A stretch of DNA of 64,000 nt from an uncultured Desulfobulbus sp. Lineage in GTDB: Bacteria; Desulfobacterota; Desulfobulbia; Desulfobulbales; Desulfobulbaceae. This document shows, one piece after another, positions 38,076 through 48,091 of the stretch. The translations under genes were made by a program, and so were the position numbers. The stretch covers positions 2,234,001 through 2,298,000 of the forward strand of contig NZ_OY760916.1 in assembly GCF_963664075.1 (NCBI RefSeq), in the 5' to 3' direction. Position 1 is the stretch's first letter. The number at the start of each line of letters is the position of its first letter. The notes under the pieces are model-generated. The model had not been told where the DNA came from, did no database searches, and was given only the letters and a program-made list of their open reading frames with translations.

Positions 38076-40256
38076 CTACTCGGCGTGCAGGCGTGCTTTC
38101 AACTCCTCAAGGACCTTCATCGCCGCTACCGGAATAACGGTACCGGGCCCGAAAATGGCGGCTGCGCCATGGTCATAGAGATACTGATAGTCCGGAGCAG
38201 GAATAACACCGCCGATGACGGCCATGATATCCGGGCGACCCAGTTTCTCCAGTTCTTCAACCAGCGCGGGCAAGAGGGTTTTATGACCGGCGGCCAGCGA
38301 GCTGAAACCAATAATGTGGGCATCGTTTTCAACTGCCTGCCGTGCCGCTTCTTCAGGAGTCTGGAACAGGGGTCCGATATCGACGTCAAAACCAAGATCA
38401 GCAAAGGCAGTGGAAATAACCTTGGCACCACGATCATGGCCGTCCTGACCGAGCTTGGCCACCATGATACGCGGGCGGCGCCCCTCGGTTTCCTCAAACT
38501 CCTTGGTCATGGCGATGACCTTCTGTACTTCTTCTTTTTCACTGAACTCTGCCTTGTAGACACCAGAAATCGATCGAATCACGGCCGTATGTCTCCCCCA
38601 TTCCTTTTCAAGAGCAAAACTGATTTCACCAAGTGATGCACGGGCTCGAGCCGCTTCAATGGCGAGAGCAAGCAGGTTCCCTTCACCGGTTTTGGCACAA
38701 TGTGTGAGGGCATTCAGTGTGGATTGGCACTTGGTTTCATCGCGCTCAGCTTTCAGCTTGGCAAGGCGTTTGAGCTGGGCCTCACGAACGGCGGTGTTAT
38801 CGACCTCAAGAGTGTCCAAGGCATCTTCCTGGTCCAGGCAATAGGAGTTGACACCAACGATTTTCTCCCGACCGGAGTCGATACCTGCCTGACGACGGGC
38901 AGCGGCCTCTTCAATACGCATCTTGGGGAGTCCGGTTTCAATGGCTTTGGCCATACCACCCAGGTTTTCAACCTCCTGGATCAGATCCCAGCCACGCCGC
39001 ATGATGGCTCCTGTAAGGGCCTCCAAATAAAAGGAACCTGCCCAGGGATCGGCTGGACGAAGAATATTGGTCTCATCCTGGAGATAGAGCTGCGTATTTC
39101 GGGCAATACGGGCAGAGAACTCTGTAGGCAGGGCAATTGCCTCATCCAGAGAGTTGGTATGCATGGACTGAGTATGGCCAAGGGCGGCAGCCATACCCTC
39201 GATGCAGGTACGACAGACATTGTTAAAGGGGTCTCCTTCGGTCAGACTCCAACCAGATGTCTGGGAATGGGTACGAAGGGCAAGGGACTTAACGTTTTGC
39301 GGATCAAAGGTCTTGATGATCTTGGCCCAGAGAACACGGGCCGCCCGCATCTTGGCGATTTCCATGAAGTAGTTCATGCCCTGGGCCCAGAAAAAGGAGA
39401 GCCGAGGCGCAAATTTATCAATGGACATGCCGGCATTGACCCCGGCGCGGGCATAGTCCCAGCCATCGGCAAGCGTATAGGCCATCTCGATATCTGAGGT
39501 GGCCCCCGCCTCCTCCATATGATAGCCTGAGATAGAAATACTGTTGTATTTCGGCATATTTTGCGCAGTAAAGGCAAAAATATCGGAGATAATGCGCATG
39601 GAGTTTGCTGGGGGATAAATATAGGTATTACGCACCATGTATTCTTTGAGGATATCGTTTTGGATAGTGCCCCCCAACTGCTCCTGCTTGACGCCCTGCT
39701 CTTCAGCGGCAACGATATAAAAGGCCATAATCGGCAAAACCGCGCCGTTCATGGTCATGGAGACCGTCATCTGGTCGAGCGGAATACCTGCAAAAAGGAC
39801 ATTCATGTCCAGGATTGAATCCACAGCAACACCGGCTTTGCCCACATCACCGACAACGCGCTCGTGATCCGAGTCATAGCCACGGTGGGTGGCCAGGTCA
39901 AAGGCGATGGAAAGTCCCATCTGACCGGCTGCAAGGTTACGGCGATAGAATGCGTTACTCTCTTCAGCGGTTGAGAAGCCCGCGTACTGACGAACCGTCC
40001 AGGGACGCTGGACAAACATGGTGGCATAAGGCCCACGCAAATACGGTGGAATACCCGCCATGTAGCCGAGATGGTCCAAGCCATCATAATCTTTCCGGGT
40101 ATACATCGGTTTGACATCAATCTGCTCCACCGTCCGCCATACCAAGTCTTCGGCGCTCATACCTGTCTCTTTTTTGACCTTGGCAGCCCAATCCTGGTAG
40201 CTGGCTGGTGAGACTTTGGGATTCAGTCCAATGGTGGTAAAATCCGGTGCGCTCAT
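38076..40256 (-). CDS. mutB: Methylmalonyl-CoA mutase large subunit (B12-binding)
   Basis: Catalyses interconversion of succinyl-CoA and (R)-methylmalonyl-CoA, the central step of propionate metabolism. 726 residues. The TIM barrel covers residues about 1-560 ([43 protein letters not shown]), and the C-terminal B12 domain has the base-off motif DGHDRG (DxHxxG) followed by [13 protein letters not shown] and GGVIP. All are intact. The start overlaps the mutA stop (ATGA). The pair forms a heterodimer, with this subunit holding the cofactor. Confidence 0.95.
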   Translation of the reverse strand: MSAPDFTTIGLNPKVSPASYQDWAAKVKKETGMSAEDLVWRTVEQIDVKPMYTRKDYDGLDHLGYMAGIPPYLRGPYATMFVQRPWTVRQYAGFSTAEESNAFYRRNLAAGQMGLSIAFDLATHRGYDSDHERVVGDVGKAGVAVDSILDMNVLFAGIPLDQMTVSMTMNGAVLPIMAFYIVAAEEQGVKQEQLGGTIQNDILKEYMVRNTYIYPPANSMRIISDIFAFTAQNMPKYNSISISGYHMEEAGATSDIEMAYTLADGWDYARAGVNAGMSIDKFAPRLSFFWAQGMNYFMEIAKMRAARVLWAKIIKTFDPQNVKSLALRTHSQTSGWSLTEGDPFNNVCRTCIEGMAAALGHTQSMHTNSLDEAIALPTEFSARIARNTQLYLQDETNILRPADPWAGSFYLEALTGAIMRRGWDLIQEVENLGGMAKAIETGLPKMRIEEAAARRQAGIDSGREKIVGVNSYCLDQEDALDTLEVDNTAVREAQLKRLAKLKAERDETKCQSTLNALTHCAKTGEGNLLALAIEAARARASLGEISFALEKEWGRHTAVIRSISGVYKAEFSEKEEVQKVIAMTKEFEETEGRRPRIMVAKLGQDGHDRGAKVISTAFADLGFDVDIGPLFQTPEEAARQAVENDAHIIGFSSLAAGHKTLLPALVEELEKLGRPDIMAVIGGVIPAPDYQYLYDHGAAAIFGPGTVIPVAAMKVLEELKARLHAE

Positions 40257-42388
40257 GCGATCACCTCCAGGTGTTTTTGCAGTTTGGTCAGCAGGTCCAG
40301 CGCATTGACGCGAATATGGAGAAACTCATCCACGCCTGCTTCTTTGAAGGCTTCTACATGATCCTTGGGATAGCCTGCGAGAATGATCATCATGCCAGGA
40401 TCAGCCGCTTTGATTTGCATGGCAAGATCTGGAACTATCTCAGGATATGTGGCATCGGTTGAACAAATCACCACGGCCTTTGCCCCAGAATCAAGGGTTG
40501 CCTTGGCTGCCTCGTCAACGGTGGCAAAGCCATCGTTTGCGATGGTCTCAAAGGCCCCCACATTAAAAAATGCGGTGGAAAAATCTGCTCGCCCCTTGTG
40601 CTGAGGAATGGGCCCCATGTTGGCAAGAAAAAGTTTTGGTGGCGCACCGGTCTTTTCGGTAAACGCCTCGGTTGCCCGCCGGATACGTTCAAAAGACTCA
40701 GTCCCCCGGTGAATGTTTAAAGGTTTCACCGTGGGTGTTGCACTGCTTTCAGCGGCAATTGCTGTACTGAGCATACCGATGGTCGCCCCTTGACGGGCCG
40801 CAGCGATGGCTCGAACCACCAACTCGCCATCAAGAATGGAGCGTCGTTCTGCCAATGCATCGATGGCGGCATTACAAGCGCTTTTATCTACCGCGTTGGC
40901 ATGGGCCTTAACCGCCTGGACTCGTTGTTCACAGAACCCCTCTTGGTCAAAAGGCTCGGCAAAGAGCCTTTTTTCAAGGAGGTTGGGATACATATTGGTG
41001 CCGACGAACCGATCTGTACGCGTTGCAACATTTTTCGCCCGCTTGGCAGCAACCTCGGCAACCGTATCCTGGGGCATGCCCTTGTCCAAGGCTGCACTCA
41101 TGCCCCCGGCTTTTTCCACTTCCTGCAGAAGTGCCCAGGATAATTCGGCCAGCTGGGCTGTAATTTTTTCCACATACCAGCAGCCACCAGCCGGATCCAC
41201 AACCTTATCAAAATGTCCCTCTTCTTTGAGCACAATATGGACATTTCGTGCTATACGTCGCGAGAACTCATTGGGTGTGCGAAAAATCTCGTCAAAAGGA
41301 CCGACATGCATACTATCTACGCCGCCAGCGATGCCGGAAAATGCCTCGGTTGAGACACGCAGCATATTGACCCAGGGATCGACCTCTGTCTTATTCCAGG
41401 TCCCGGTGCGGGCGTGGATGTACATTTTTTGTGAATTCTCGTTCCCACCAAAGGACTCTACAACCTGAGTCCAGGTCATACGAGCAGCCCGGAATTTGGC
41501 AATTTCCATGAAAAAATCATTGCCAATGGAAAACTCAAAGCTCATTTTGGCGGCTATATCATCAATGGCCAGTCCACGCTCCATCAGCTCACGGATATAA
41601 GTAACACCCGTTGCCAGGGCAAAGCCAATATCCTCTACAGCGCTTCCCCCGCTGTTGCGATAGCCATCGGTATTGATGGCTATGGTTCGCAGTTTGGGAG
41701 CATGTTCAAGGGCCCATCGGGTTAACTGGGCCATTTGATCGTAGTACTGGGCCAGGGATCCCTGGAGTTGCCCCTCGACCGCGAGCGTCCCTAGGGGATC
41801 AACAGCGAGCGAACCTTCCAGTAGTTTTGTATCCCCACCCTGCTCTTCAACCAAGGCAGCAATCATGGCAAAGGGAGCGACACCAGCGGCACCACAGGAA
41901 AGGCGGATTGGATGCTTGCTGAGATCGATATCTTGAAACGCGACTTTGGCATCGCTGAGGCAAGTCAAGGACAAGCCGCCCTTCCCGACCAGTTCCGGTG
42001 CGACCTCCGGATCCTGGCCGGTTAGGGTAGCTTTATCTAAAATTATATTGAGGCTGTTTTGCCCACGGCTCAAGTCGTAGCTGGCAGCCCTGTTAAACTC
42101 CTCAGGGCTTGCCAGAGTGATCTCCTGGGCAATATTCCAGGCATTGACTCTATTTCCTGAAGCGATTGTCCCGCGTACAAAAGGTCTTTCACCAGGTAAA
42201 CTGTCTACCTGGGGTAATCCTTCGAGGTCATGCATGAAATACATCGGCTGAATATCGATGCCCTCGTAGGTTTTCTTCACCAAGGATTTTTCAAAAGGTT
42301 TCCCTTTGAGTTGCTTATCCACCGCCTCCATCCACTGGGCGTGGCTGTTTGCAGGGAAATCCTTGAGAATGTCCAATGCTGTTCCCAT
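40253..42388 (-). CDS. mutA: Methylmalonyl-CoA mutase small subunit
   Basis: Non-catalytic partner of MutB, 711 residues. It shares the barrel fold (e.g. [35 protein letters not shown]) and a degenerate C-terminal cobalamin domain: at the DxHxxG position it has [16 protein letters not shown], so it cannot bind B12 in the usual way. GGAGT precedes the ATG at 42388. It is the first gene of the operon, 60 bases after terminator T2 of the riboswitch leader. Confidence 0.94.
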   Translation of the reverse strand: MGTALDILKDFPANSHAQWMEAVDKQLKGKPFEKSLVKKTYEGIDIQPMYFMHDLEGLPQVDSLPGERPFVRGTIASGNRVNAWNIAQEITLASPEEFNRAASYDLSRGQNSLNIILDKATLTGQDPEVAPELVGKGGLSLTCLSDAKVAFQDIDLSKHPIRLSCGAAGVAPFAMIAALVEEQGGDTKLLEGSLAVDPLGTLAVEGQLQGSLAQYYDQMAQLTRWALEHAPKLRTIAINTDGYRNSGGSAVEDIGFALATGVTYIRELMERGLAIDDIAAKMSFEFSIGNDFFMEIAKFRAARMTWTQVVESFGGNENSQKMYIHARTGTWNKTEVDPWVNMLRVSTEAFSGIAGGVDSMHVGPFDEIFRTPNEFSRRIARNVHIVLKEEGHFDKVVDPAGGCWYVEKITAQLAELSWALLQEVEKAGGMSAALDKGMPQDTVAEVAAKRAKNVATRTDRFVGTNMYPNLLEKRLFAEPFDQEGFCEQRVQAVKAHANAVDKSACNAAIDALAERRSILDGELVVRAIAAARQGATIGMLSTAIAAESSATPTVKPLNIHRGTESFERIRRATEAFTEKTGAPPKLFLANMGPIPQHKGRADFSTAFFNVGAFETIANDGFATVDEAAKATLDSGAKAVVICSTDATYPEIVPDLAMQIKAADPGMMIILAGYPKDHVEAFKEAGVDEFLHIRVNALDLLTKLQKHLEVIA

Positions 42389-42447
42389 TCTTCACTCCTT
42401 GTTGCATAAGTGTGCCCATCCACAATTTCTGAAAGAACACAGGTTAT

Positions 42448-42480
42448 AAAAAAAACCCCAGGCCTGATCCAGGCCTGGGG
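42448..42480 (-). terminator. Riboswitch terminator T2, before mutA
   Basis: On minus, CCCCAGGCCTG pairs perfectly with CAGGCCTGGGG and is followed by TTTTTTTT. It lies between the proximal cobalamin riboswitch and mutA, and is a strong intrinsic terminator that would block the operon when formed. Confidence 0.92.
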
Positions 42481-42573
42481 TTCCCCTGATTCTGCATCTA
42501 TGAGCAGGCTTAAGCTTTGCCTTTACACAGATGCGGGGATCAACAACGGGAACCACGGCCGCTTACGCTGATC

Positions 42574-42742
42574 AAAAAATTGGCAGGTCTTCTGGCTTCC
42601 GAATCATTCTACTCTTCGTGTCTTCCCGATCAGATCTGATCAGTGACGTTGTACGAATTTCGTCCTCGGTTACAGCGGCCGGACCGCAACGGACTTGCAC
42701 CGTTTTCCCTTTTCAGCCACCAGAAGGTGGCACCAATTTTTT
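42574..42742 (-). promoter_or_regulatory. Cobalamin riboswitch, proximal copy (RS2)
   Basis: On the minus strand the order is: P1 strand AAAAAATTGG (42742-42733), GGGAAAACGGTGCAAGTCCG, the core GGCCGCTGTAACCGAGGACG, a variable arm, then the B12 box AAGCCAGAAGACCTGCC (42598-42582) and the closing P1 strand CCAATTTTTT. These are the conserved blocks of the cobalamin (AdoCbl-type) riboswitch. It lies between terminators T1 and T2, upstream of mutA. Confidence 0.93.
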
Positions 42743-42854
42743 CTTGATAACAATGAGCTACAACAGAACTTCTTAATGCATCGGACCAACATTCTCCAAT
42801 ATTCTCAGTACGTTACCTATGAATGGTGCAACGAGAAGAGAACCACGACAAAGA

Positions 42855-42894
42855 CAAAAAAAATCCCCGAATCAATAGAAATTGATTCGGGGAT
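42855..42894 (-). terminator. Riboswitch terminator T1, between the two switches
   Basis: On minus, ATCCCCGAATCAA pairs with TTGATTCGGGGAT and is followed by TTTTTTT. It is the expression platform of the distal riboswitch. Confidence 0.9.
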
Positions 42895-42953
42895 GCCCTG
42901 GTTTATCCACGTATCGGTTCTTTCCCTGGTCCAAGGGGAAAGCATATGTCATC

Positions 42954-43110
42954 TTCTCAGGTAGGTCTTCTGACTTACGGATCAATCTACTAACTGCGCC
43001 TTCCCAGCCTCTTGGCCAGTGACATTCTGCAGCGTTCGTCCTCGTATACAGCGGCGGGCCCGTCCCCGAATCTCACGGGGTTCCCTTTTATTCCTTACGG
43101 AACCTGAAAA
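42954..43110 (-). promoter_or_regulatory. Cobalamin riboswitch, distal copy (RS1)
   Basis: On minus: P1 strand TTTTCAGGTT (43110-43101), AAAAGGGAACCCCGTGAGAT, GGGACGGGCCCGCCGCTGTA, ACGAGGACGAA, a variable arm, the B12 box AAGTCAGAAGACCTACC (42976-42960) and the closing strand ACCTGAGAA. All conserved blocks are present. It is followed by its own terminator T1, then by RS2. Sequence identity between the two switches is moderate, so they are not a very recent duplication. Confidence 0.92.
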
Positions 43111-43289
43111 TGTATTACTTTTTTCTCATACAGCTTGATTGCTTTTTACCTAAACGTTTTCAAACTGTTATGTCAAGCATTAAATTCACATCGTTCTCTC
43201 TACTCGATCAATACAAGTCAACAATTCACCAATAGTATTGAACCATAGAAATGTTTTGACCACAATCCGCCGCTGGCCGAGATGTGAAT

Positions 43290-45098
43290 TCAAGCCAAAG
43301 CCTCACAGATCATTTTTTCAAAGGCAATTCGGGTAAACGGCTTGTGGATAAAATGAACATTTTTATCTTTCATTCCATGGTGTTCCATCACACCGGAGCT
43401 ATAGCCAGACATAAAAAGCTGTCGCAGTTCCGGCCGCAATAGTAGTATTTTTTGAGCAAGCTGCGGCCCATTCATCTCCGGCATGACCACATCGGTAATC
43501 AGCAGATCGATGCGACCATCATACTCCTGGGCCACCTGCAACGCTTGTGATGGTGCGTGAGCAGCAAGCACAGAGTATCCCAGAGACTCAAGCAAGAGCG
43601 TCGCCATCTCTAAAATTGCAGGTTCGTCCTCAACCAACAAGACGGTTGCGGCTGTATGCTCGAGCTGTGATGTTTGCCCCGTTTCGTGAGCGTCTCCCGT
43701 GCACTCTGTAGCAGGAAAATATATTTCAAATGTCGTTCCCTGGTTGAAGGTACTTCTCACCTGAACAGATCCATTATTTTGCTTCACGATGCCATGCACC
43801 GTTGCTAAGCCAAGGCCCGTGCCCTCGCCCACCTCTTTGGTGGTAAAAAACGGTTCAAAAAGATGGGGGAGAATTTCCTGCTCCATCCCACTCCCGTTAT
43901 CGGTCACGGTAAGCAAAACATATTCGCCTTCTGCTTCTGTGCCTGGGCCAATTGGGATTGCAACTTTTCACGCTCTAATTCTTTTTGTTTATATTGAGTG
44001 ATATCTGTATGGGTACCACTCATGCGTAACGGAGTACCATCAACATCACGCTTGGTCACACTTGCCTGGTCAAGTATCCATTTGTACTGACCATCTTTAG
44101 CAAGCATACGATACTCCATGCGGTGTGCCGGGCTCTTTCCCTGAAGATGATTATCAATAGATTCCCACGCTGCTTCACGGTCATCGGGATGATGGAGATC
44201 AGTCCACTGCTTAACGCTATCCTCTATTTCTTTCTGAGTGTAGCCTAGCATCTCTGCCCAGCGTTTGTTACGCCTGACTTCCCCCTCTTTGATATCCCAG
44301 TCCCAGTAACCGAGCTGACTTCCTTCCATAACCAGCTGCAACCGTTCTTCACTCTCACGCAGATCCTCCTGAACCTGTCGTTCTTCGGTGATATCCAGAT
44401 TTACCCTCATAATCCCCAAAATTTCATCCCTATCACGAATGGGGGCGACGATGGAGTGATATTCACTACATTCACCATCTTTGGTGATCAATGCACAATC
44501 GTAAGAAACAATATTTCCCTCAAAAACCTGGGCATTATTGTTCTGCCAACTCTCCAGGGTCTTGCTGGGGATGGTTGCCTCTGTTTCGGGTTCTACACGT
44601 AAATTGCCCCAGAGTTTAACTGACTGCTCTGACTGAATAATGATTTTTTCGTTGGTATCGCGAGCCCAAAAATCAAAGGGAATGTTGCGCACCATAGCCT
44701 CCAGCAGTGCCCCCTGGTGCTGTAAGGACTCTTCGGCCACTTTTCGAGCAGTCGTGTCTCGTACTGTTGCCAGCATACCGTTAATGGCTGGATCGTGAAA
44801 AAAACTCTGAGCCACGGCCTCAGAGTAGACCCAGCCTCCATCTTTATGTTTGTGCCGATATTCAACAGCAACCGTATTTTCGGGATGAGCTACGGCAGCA
44901 TGCCAGGCTTTGCGAATACTGGGCAGATCATCGGGATGAACACAACACAAAGCCCACCCCATCTATAGAGGCAAAAAGACCTCCTGCCATCTGCGGTGCG
45001 AGGGGCCATTCCCATTCAGAAGAATGGACCCAAATCCACAACAATGCAAACAACATGTAAGCAAGGATAATTTTCACAATATCTGTATGCTTAACCAT
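43290..45098 (-). pseudogene. Hybrid PAS histidine kinase with internal deletions
   Basis: An N-terminal membrane anchor (MVKHTDIVKIILAYMLFALLWIWVHS, from 45098) is out of frame with the next part (44962-43904), which holds a clipped PAS and two or three PAS/PAC repeats ending [23 protein letters not shown]. Another frame then continues [20 protein letters not shown]...[18 protein letters not shown] plus a receiver domain (VLLVEDEPAILEM, LLITDVVMPEMNG). Everything between the AQAQK linker and the late HATPase, including the HisKA His and the N-box, is missing. The junction reads CAGAAGCAGAAGG, suggesting deletion between short repeats. No working kinase can be made. Confidence 0.85.
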
Positions 45099-45189
45099 TT
45101 ATGGCACCAACATGATAGGTTGAGGCTTCTCAATATCTCCCGTGACAGAACATTGATTGCTTCAGGAAGAAGCACCCGAGCCGAATGCT

Positions 45190-47325
45190 TTACTTTTCTT
45201 TATTCCCCCAGAATTCTTCAAGAAACCCTCTGCTAAACCGGCGTACACAAAATGTTTGCAGGGAAAGGATCTGCTCCTTTTCCGAATCTATTGCCTTAGG
45301 GCCATAAGCCTGTAATTTCTTTTTCCAAATGGAGGTATCCTCTTGAGCCAGGGTCGTTGCCAATAATATTTCAGCGGTCAAGATAGCTCTTCGTTTCATT
45401 GAATGGGTAGCTTCAACAATGGATAACCCCTCCTTTGCCAACACTAAAACCTCATCTATGCGTTCCAGAGGTAGCAGTCCGTGGAGAATCGCATAGAGAA
45501 TATTGAGCGCCTGGTTATGAAGAACGACGGGCATTTCATCACGATCCCCAACACGCCGCTTGAACAGAACACCACGTGCTCCATTTTCGATGGAGCGGTA
45601 CATGCTTTCTTTGTTTGTAGGCTCTTCGAGAAAAACAAATCGTTGTGAAATTGAGAGATTAACAAAGGTTGCCCCGTATTCGAAATCCCCAAGCCCCGGG
45701 ACCAGAAGACACTTTCGGTACTGTTTGATGGCAGATGCAAAATCACCATCCCACTCTGCATAATTAGCTTTGATATTATGGAAATGCCAGAGCCACAAAG
45801 GTTCATTTGTGGCACTGTGACCAAAAAGCAAGGATCCCAACATGGCCAAAGCTTGCTTTCCTTGATTTTTTTTATGCGCAAGTCGCCCGGACACAACCAT
45901 CCAGGCACGACGTTGAAAAAGACGCACTGCAATACTCTGCGGAGGATTCGTCTCAGGAGGGAGAGTGACTTTCTCCAATTGGGAGAAAGCTGATTCAAAG
46001 TTACCAACGCGTTCCTGGAGTGAAGAAATTGTTATGCCGTACTGCACAGGGTTCAGTGGTTGTAGGTACGTGGCCAATTTGAGCGCCTCGTTAAACTGGC
46101 CGTTTCGTTCAAAAAGCGTCAAGAGAGTATCAAGCACCTGCGGCCGCAGCATTTGATAGACCGAGCCAGTATTCAGTCGAATTTCTACCTCCTCATCCAT
46201 TGAAAACATAGGCCCCAGCATGGGTAACCAGTACAGCAAAATGAGATCATATTGTTGGGTCGCCTCTATACGCTCTAACAATCGCTCCAGGATACTCACC
46301 TGTTCTTTGAGGGGCAAACTTATTTCCAGCAGCTGATGCAGACAACAAAGGCTGATAGGAGACTCAAGGAGGTTTACAATTTCCTCCCAATGTTCTTGCA
46401 GCTGAACCCGTATTTCGTTTCGTGCCCTCTCTGTTACATCCACAGGCCCATGCCAGAGAATTCGCCCCCGTTCATCAAGTTGCGTCATTCCGAAATCTTT
46501 GGACATTCGCTCAATGAGCAGACCGGTCTGGTTCGCTCGTTCCTCGGTTAACAGTAACGGGGCAATGCAACGGATCAGTCTGGCAGTGACATACGGCTGA
46601 GCAACAGGAGCAACCAGAGCCAGCGCCCCCATCCAGCGCAGCAGAGAGAGTTCCTGCTCGTCATAAACATACTCACTGACCTGACAGGGGGGTGACACTT
46701 CACGTTGCACCCGGCTGATGTCATGTTTGCCAAGCCATTGCTCAAGTGTAGACGCCTGATCATGACGAACATGCCAGACACTCTCTTGAAAGTGGGAAAG
46801 TAGAAGAGGTGCCAGCAGACGCCAGAACCAGTGATTCCTTGGAAGCGTATCCACATTATAGATATGGAGATCTCCATCTCTTTTCCAGCTTCTGACAACC
46901 TTGGCAAGGCGTCTTCTTCGGCGTATATCATGAAAAAACCATGATTTGAGCACATCGTGCAGCTGGGAACTTTCTCCGGAGATGATGGCCGGAGCCAAAG
47001 CGAACCCTGCAATTACAAGAAACATCAGAACCAGGGAGAGCCAGTCAGCAAAATTTCCCCTAAATTGTTGGTAAAGAAGGAGCTGCTTGGCAATATCCTC
47101 GTAAACCGAGAGGGCTACGATGGCGATTAAAATAATTGAGACCGAAAAAATTCTCAGGCCCCATGAGAGCATGCGATCGAGCATTTGGCGGTGGCTGAAC
47201 TCTTCTAAAAAAAGTTTCTCCAAGGCTGCATAGCTGTCTTTGGGGGTCAGTGTCAGGAAGATTCCTTTTTTTGTCTTTGTAAACAGTGGATCACTTAACC
47301 ATCTCCGTGGACTGGAGTGCAGCAT
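45190..47325 (-). CDS. Membrane-anchored TPR-like protein, unknown
   Basis: An unrecognised 711-residue protein (from ATG 47325). Two predicted helices near residues 55-75 and 95-115 (FSVSIILIAIVALSVY, LSLVLMFLVIAGFALAPAII) anchor it. The large remainder is helical repeat sequence resembling TPRs (FNEALKLATYLQPLNPVQYGI, SAIKQYRKCLLVPGLGDFEYGATFVNLS), suited to protein binding. An upstream TTG/ATG frame would overlap the GGCT gene by about 50 bases; I prefer 47325, though its ribosome site is weak. The gene follows the GGCT-fold gene on the same strand with a short gap. Confidence 0.6.
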   Translation of the reverse strand: MLHSSPRRWLSDPLFTKTKKGIFLTLTPKDSYAALEKLFLEEFSHRQMLDRMLSWGLRIFSVSIILIAIVALSVYEDIAKQLLLYQQFRGNFADWLSLVLMFLVIAGFALAPAIISGESSQLHDVLKSWFFHDIRRRRRLAKVVRSWKRDGDLHIYNVDTLPRNHWFWRLLAPLLLSHFQESVWHVRHDQASTLEQWLGKHDISRVQREVSPPCQVSEYVYDEQELSLLRWMGALALVAPVAQPYVTARLIRCIAPLLLTEERANQTGLLIERMSKDFGMTQLDERGRILWHGPVDVTERARNEIRVQLQEHWEEIVNLLESPISLCCLHQLLEISLPLKEQVSILERLLERIEATQQYDLILLYWLPMLGPMFSMDEEVEIRLNTGSVYQMLRPQVLDTLLTLFERNGQFNEALKLATYLQPLNPVQYGITISSLQERVGNFESAFSQLEKVTLPPETNPPQSIAVRLFQRRAWMVVSGRLAHKKNQGKQALAMLGSLLFGHSATNEPLWLWHFHNIKANYAEWDGDFASAIKQYRKCLLVPGLGDFEYGATFVNLSISQRFVFLEEPTNKESMYRSIENGARGVLFKRRVGDRDEMPVVLHNQALNILYAILHGLLPLERIDEVLVLAKEGLSIVEATHSMKRRAILTAEILLATTLAQEDTSIWKKKLQAYGPKAIDSEKEQILSLQTFCVRRFSRGFLEEFWGNKEK

Positions 47326-47350
47326 CCCGATTTTTAAAATGGCTCGATGC

Positions 47351-47917
47351 TTAATCACGACACAGACCTTCACGGGTAAGCTGGTTTTGTAACGGATCAC
47401 TGAAATGATAGTTGCCGGGTTTCACAGGGAAAGGAAGATGCGCTAGAACCTGCTGACGATACTTTTCCTGGAATAGGTTGTCATATGCAAGCAGGCCTTG
47501 CTCGAGAAGGTTGAGGTAGACTTGAGCAATGACCCCTTCTTTCAAAGAAGAGATTATTTTTCTCCGATCTGTCGCGATGAAGGTGATGATTGGTTCCTCT
47601 GCAACAAATCCACTAATCTGGGATGGAGGTAACGAGACACAGGCATAATTTTTTTCTCGTTGCTGCAGGATGATACGTTCCTGTTCACTGATTGAAACAA
47701 GCACACCCCTACAGACCGCCCTCTGCTGAGGCTGCAGATTGAGAAAGACCCCAGGAACCTGTTTCATATCATCAAATTCTATGATTTCAACAGCATCCCA
47801 TACCGGAACGTACCCCCGCACGGACACCGGTATAAAGTCGGATTGCACCAGTGTTCGCCTAAAAGATTTTTGTGCGCTATTTTTATTGATCAACGATCCA
47901 TAGCCAAAAAGATACAT
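47351..47917 (-). CDS. Gamma-glutamylcyclotransferase-fold protein
   Basis: 188 residues. The N-terminal YLFGYGSLIN is the GGCT/AIG2 signature (YGSL loop that binds gamma-glutamyl substrates). The order of blocks fits the family: GYVPVWDAV, VPGVFLNLQPQQRAVCRGVLVSISEQE (general acid-like Glu in the I-S-E-Q-E segment), YACVSLPP. The product and substrate are unknown. ATG 47917 is preferred over an adjoining TTG; GGGATAGG lies upstream. Confidence 0.7.
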   Translation of the reverse strand: MYLFGYGSLINKNSAQKSFRRTLVQSDFIPVSVRGYVPVWDAVEIIEFDDMKQVPGVFLNLQPQQRAVCRGVLVSISEQERIILQQREKNYACVSLPPSQISGFVAEEPIITFIATDRRKIISSLKEGVIAQVYLNLLEQGLLAYDNLFQEKYRQQVLAHLPFPVKPGNYHFSDPLQNQLTREGLCRD

Positions 47918-47967
47918 CAACCTATCCCTTCTAGAAAACGATTATCAACCAAGTGGACACCTTCAGC

Positions 47968-48075
47968 TCAGAGCCCGGGAATACCAATAGGCCCCGGCAG
48001 ATCAGGAATACCACAGCTCACTAAAGTTAAAAGGAGAGTGACGACGATAAGAATTTTGTACAATCTATAAATCAT
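47968..48075 (-). CDS. Very small lipoprotein with a Pro-Gly tail
   Basis: A 35-residue product: MIYRLYKILIVVTLLLTLVSCGIPDLPGPIGIPGL (shown here as three parts: basic start, hydrophobic core, LVSC lipobox). The LVSC is a typical signal peptidase II site, so the mature lipopeptide would be only about 15 residues, rich in Pro and Gly. It lies 16 bases after the transglutaminase-like lipoprotein gene on the same strand and may be co-transcribed. Entericidin-like lipopeptides are comparable in size; function unknown. Confidence 0.6.
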   Translation of the reverse strand: MIYRLYKILIVVTLLLTLVSCGIPDLPGPIGIPGL

Positions 48076-48091
48076 GCTGAGCCCCCTCACA

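Noticed and set aside
38700..39497. 265-residue plus-strand frame inside mutB
   Set aside because: Wholly antisense to a well-conserved gene; a shadow of its codon usage.
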